64,000 nt of DNA from positions 30,311,916-30,375,915 of the forward strand of contig NC_052489.1 in NCBI RefSeq assembly GCF_009730915.1. Reading direction: 5' to 3'. This document shows, piece by piece, positions 62,701 to 64,000 of the stretch (position 1 is its first letter; each line of letters opens with the position of its first letter). Source of the DNA: Dioscorea cayenensis subsp. rotundata (taxonomy: Eukaryota; Streptophyta; Magnoliopsida; Dioscoreales; Dioscoreaceae). The position numbers and the translations under genes are program-made. The notes under the pieces are model-generated. The model saw only the letters and a list, made by a program, of their open reading frames with translations. It did not search any database and was not told where the DNA came from.

Positions 62701-64000
62701 TTCCCCGCCAACACTTCACTCAAAATGAAAAAGATCAATATGTTAAGCTGAGAGTATAATGTTTAAGCGATAATGACAATAGTTAAACGTTAAATTAAAT
62801 ACTTAAGCAATTAACTAATAACGTAAAGGACTAGTATAATATGTTAACCAAATGATTTTGACATATTTAAACAATAAACGATCCCTGCATCAACCTGAAT
62901 AATTAAAAGAAAAGGAACTTACAACGAGTAAACCCTCATTTTCATTAGGATTCTGCAATGGCACATTTTTCTCTGCCCCGACGACAATATCAACTACAAA
63001 GACATTCAAGATGGAATGGACGCGACACATCCGCCGGAAGTCAACATCGCTTTGATCGGGTCAAAACCGCTTTTATATCCATCTCGTGTGATGTAACTTA
63101 ACCTCGACAAGAGAAACTTCGAGACCCCATCGATCACATATCTCAGCCTAACACCAACTCCCAAGAAGTCCGAGCACTGAACATTAGCACTCTTCCCTCC
63201 CCGTCAATCTAAGCAATACCACAAAACTCTCCATAATATATCGGTCTAAAACCAAATCGATACAAAACCAAATAAAACGAAGAACAAAAAAGAAGACGTA
63301 AGAAGAAGAAGTAGAAGATGTAAAGAACAAACAGCAATGAAAAGGCAAAACAAAAAAAGTGCACAGCATAGTACGATAGAGGTTGGGACTAGACGTGATG
63401 TGATTGGGCGGTATTTTTCCTCCATCCCAAGGGCAAAAAGGGAAATATATGTCACCGTCAGCGAGGAAGACATATCGTCATCATTCGAACGAAAGTTCTC
63501 AACTCAACATGAGTCTCCTCGTAAACGCTCAAGCTTTTTTATGTTTAAACAGTATACATATAGTGTTTAAAATAACTAGTTAATTGTTTAACTAAAGTCT
63601 ATATCATTTAAATAATATGTTATCGTTTAAATCGAACGCTTTTCAACGACATCACAGTCAAGATGGGTACCTCCCCGGGTCACTCGCTTAAAACATCTTT
63701 TACGTATTTTCTTAAACACCGCTGCATCATTGTTTAAAGAGTAACTTGTGTAGTGTTTAACTTTTTTTCTATTGTTTACACCGTTGTCATTGCTTTTAAA
63801 GAGTAAGTTTTTTCTTAAACACCGCTGTCATTGCTTAAATATATTTACGTATTTTCTATCGTTTACAACGACGCTCTTTTGCTTTCCCACATTGTTTGTT
63901 TTTACTAGGTCTATGTTTAAATTTCGTAAGTTCACAACAAATAAGCTTGTTTCGCTTTTATTTATAAAAGATTTACAACATTTACAACATTTACAACGTC

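Larger units (their letters stand above)
59160..63970. repeat. Periodic GTTTAA/GCTTAA repeats in MULE-C spacers
   Basis: The motif recurs every ~20-25 bases in five spacers: about 59160-59300 (often CCGCTTAA), 60145-60600, 61245-61390, 62745-62885 and 63530-63970. These are the same positions relative to the genes as in MULE-B. Confidence 0.7.
58452..64000 (+). mobile_element. MULE-C: second copy of the MULE-B family, inverted, cut by the window end
   Basis: From 58452 (GGAATCGCTGAAAACCC) the sequence follows the reverse complement of MULE-B inward from 42026, including the terminal ~300 bases, the mobile-domain gene start, the transposase remnant and the GTTTAA spacers. At about 60237 it jumps from the equivalent of MULE-B 40150 to the equivalent of about 38095, so roughly 2 kb with the Ulp1 catalytic part is missing. 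The window ends at the equivalent of about MULE-B 34330. The preceding bases include the gap, so a target duplication cannot be tested. Confidence 0.82.

Noticed and set aside
1..64000. CRISPR arrays, bacterial operons or phage genes
   Set aside because: Introns, plant gene families and LTR elements show a plant nuclear genome; the GTTTAA spacing is a hexamer pattern, not direct repeats with spacers.

Overview
This is a nuclear genome window from a flowering plant. It has spliced genes with canonical GT/AG introns, a peroxisomal photorespiration gene with a C-terminal SRI targeting tripeptide, plant-only families (PMT-type methyltransferase, CML calcium sensor, SDP1 lipase), AT-rich intergenic DNA, Copia retrotransposons and Mutator-like elements (MULEs). 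I cannot place the species; a monocot is only a guess. Two runs of exactly 1000 N (23195-24194, 57421-58420) are scaffold gaps.

Layout. 1-3174: the end of a decayed MULE (MULE-A) on the minus strand. 3303-21904: a gene-rich block with all four recognisable genes on the minus strand. These are serine:glyoxylate (alanine:glyoxylate) aminotransferase (5 exons, 401 aa), a PMT-family methyltransferase (7 exons, 598 aa), a CML35/36-like EF-hand protein (single exon, 176 aa) and the oil-body lipase SDP1 (4 exons). SDP1 needs two single-base corrections to read through. A MITE-like element and a small poly(A) retroposon lie between the genes. 21905-32984: AT-rich intergenic DNA with gap 1, an orphan terminal exon, a 141-bp tandem duplication, two more small retroposons and a solo LTR with a perfect 5-bp target duplication.

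32985-42026: a large, frameshifted MULE (MULE-B), CpG-rich against its AT-rich surroundings. It carries a MuDR-like transposase remnant on the plus strand and, convergent to it, a remnant of a plant-mobile-domain/Ulp1-like (C48 cysteine peptidase) gene. 42027-44669: tandem repeats, MITE-like DNA and a degenerate telomere-like tract. 44670-49770: a complete but broken Copia element with both LTRs. 52353-57420: a second Copia element on the minus strand, running into gap 2. 58452-64000: MULE-C, a second copy of the MULE-B family in the opposite orientation. It has lost about 2 kb internally, including the whole Ulp1 peptidase block.

The most unusual signal is in MULE-B and MULE-C. Every non-coding spacer between their gene remnants is filled with a degenerate GTTTAA/GCTTAA motif recurring roughly every 20-25 bases. 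The host genes are unrelated housekeeping functions (photorespiration, cell-wall/Golgi methylation, calcium sensing, seed-oil mobilisation) and show no joint pathway.
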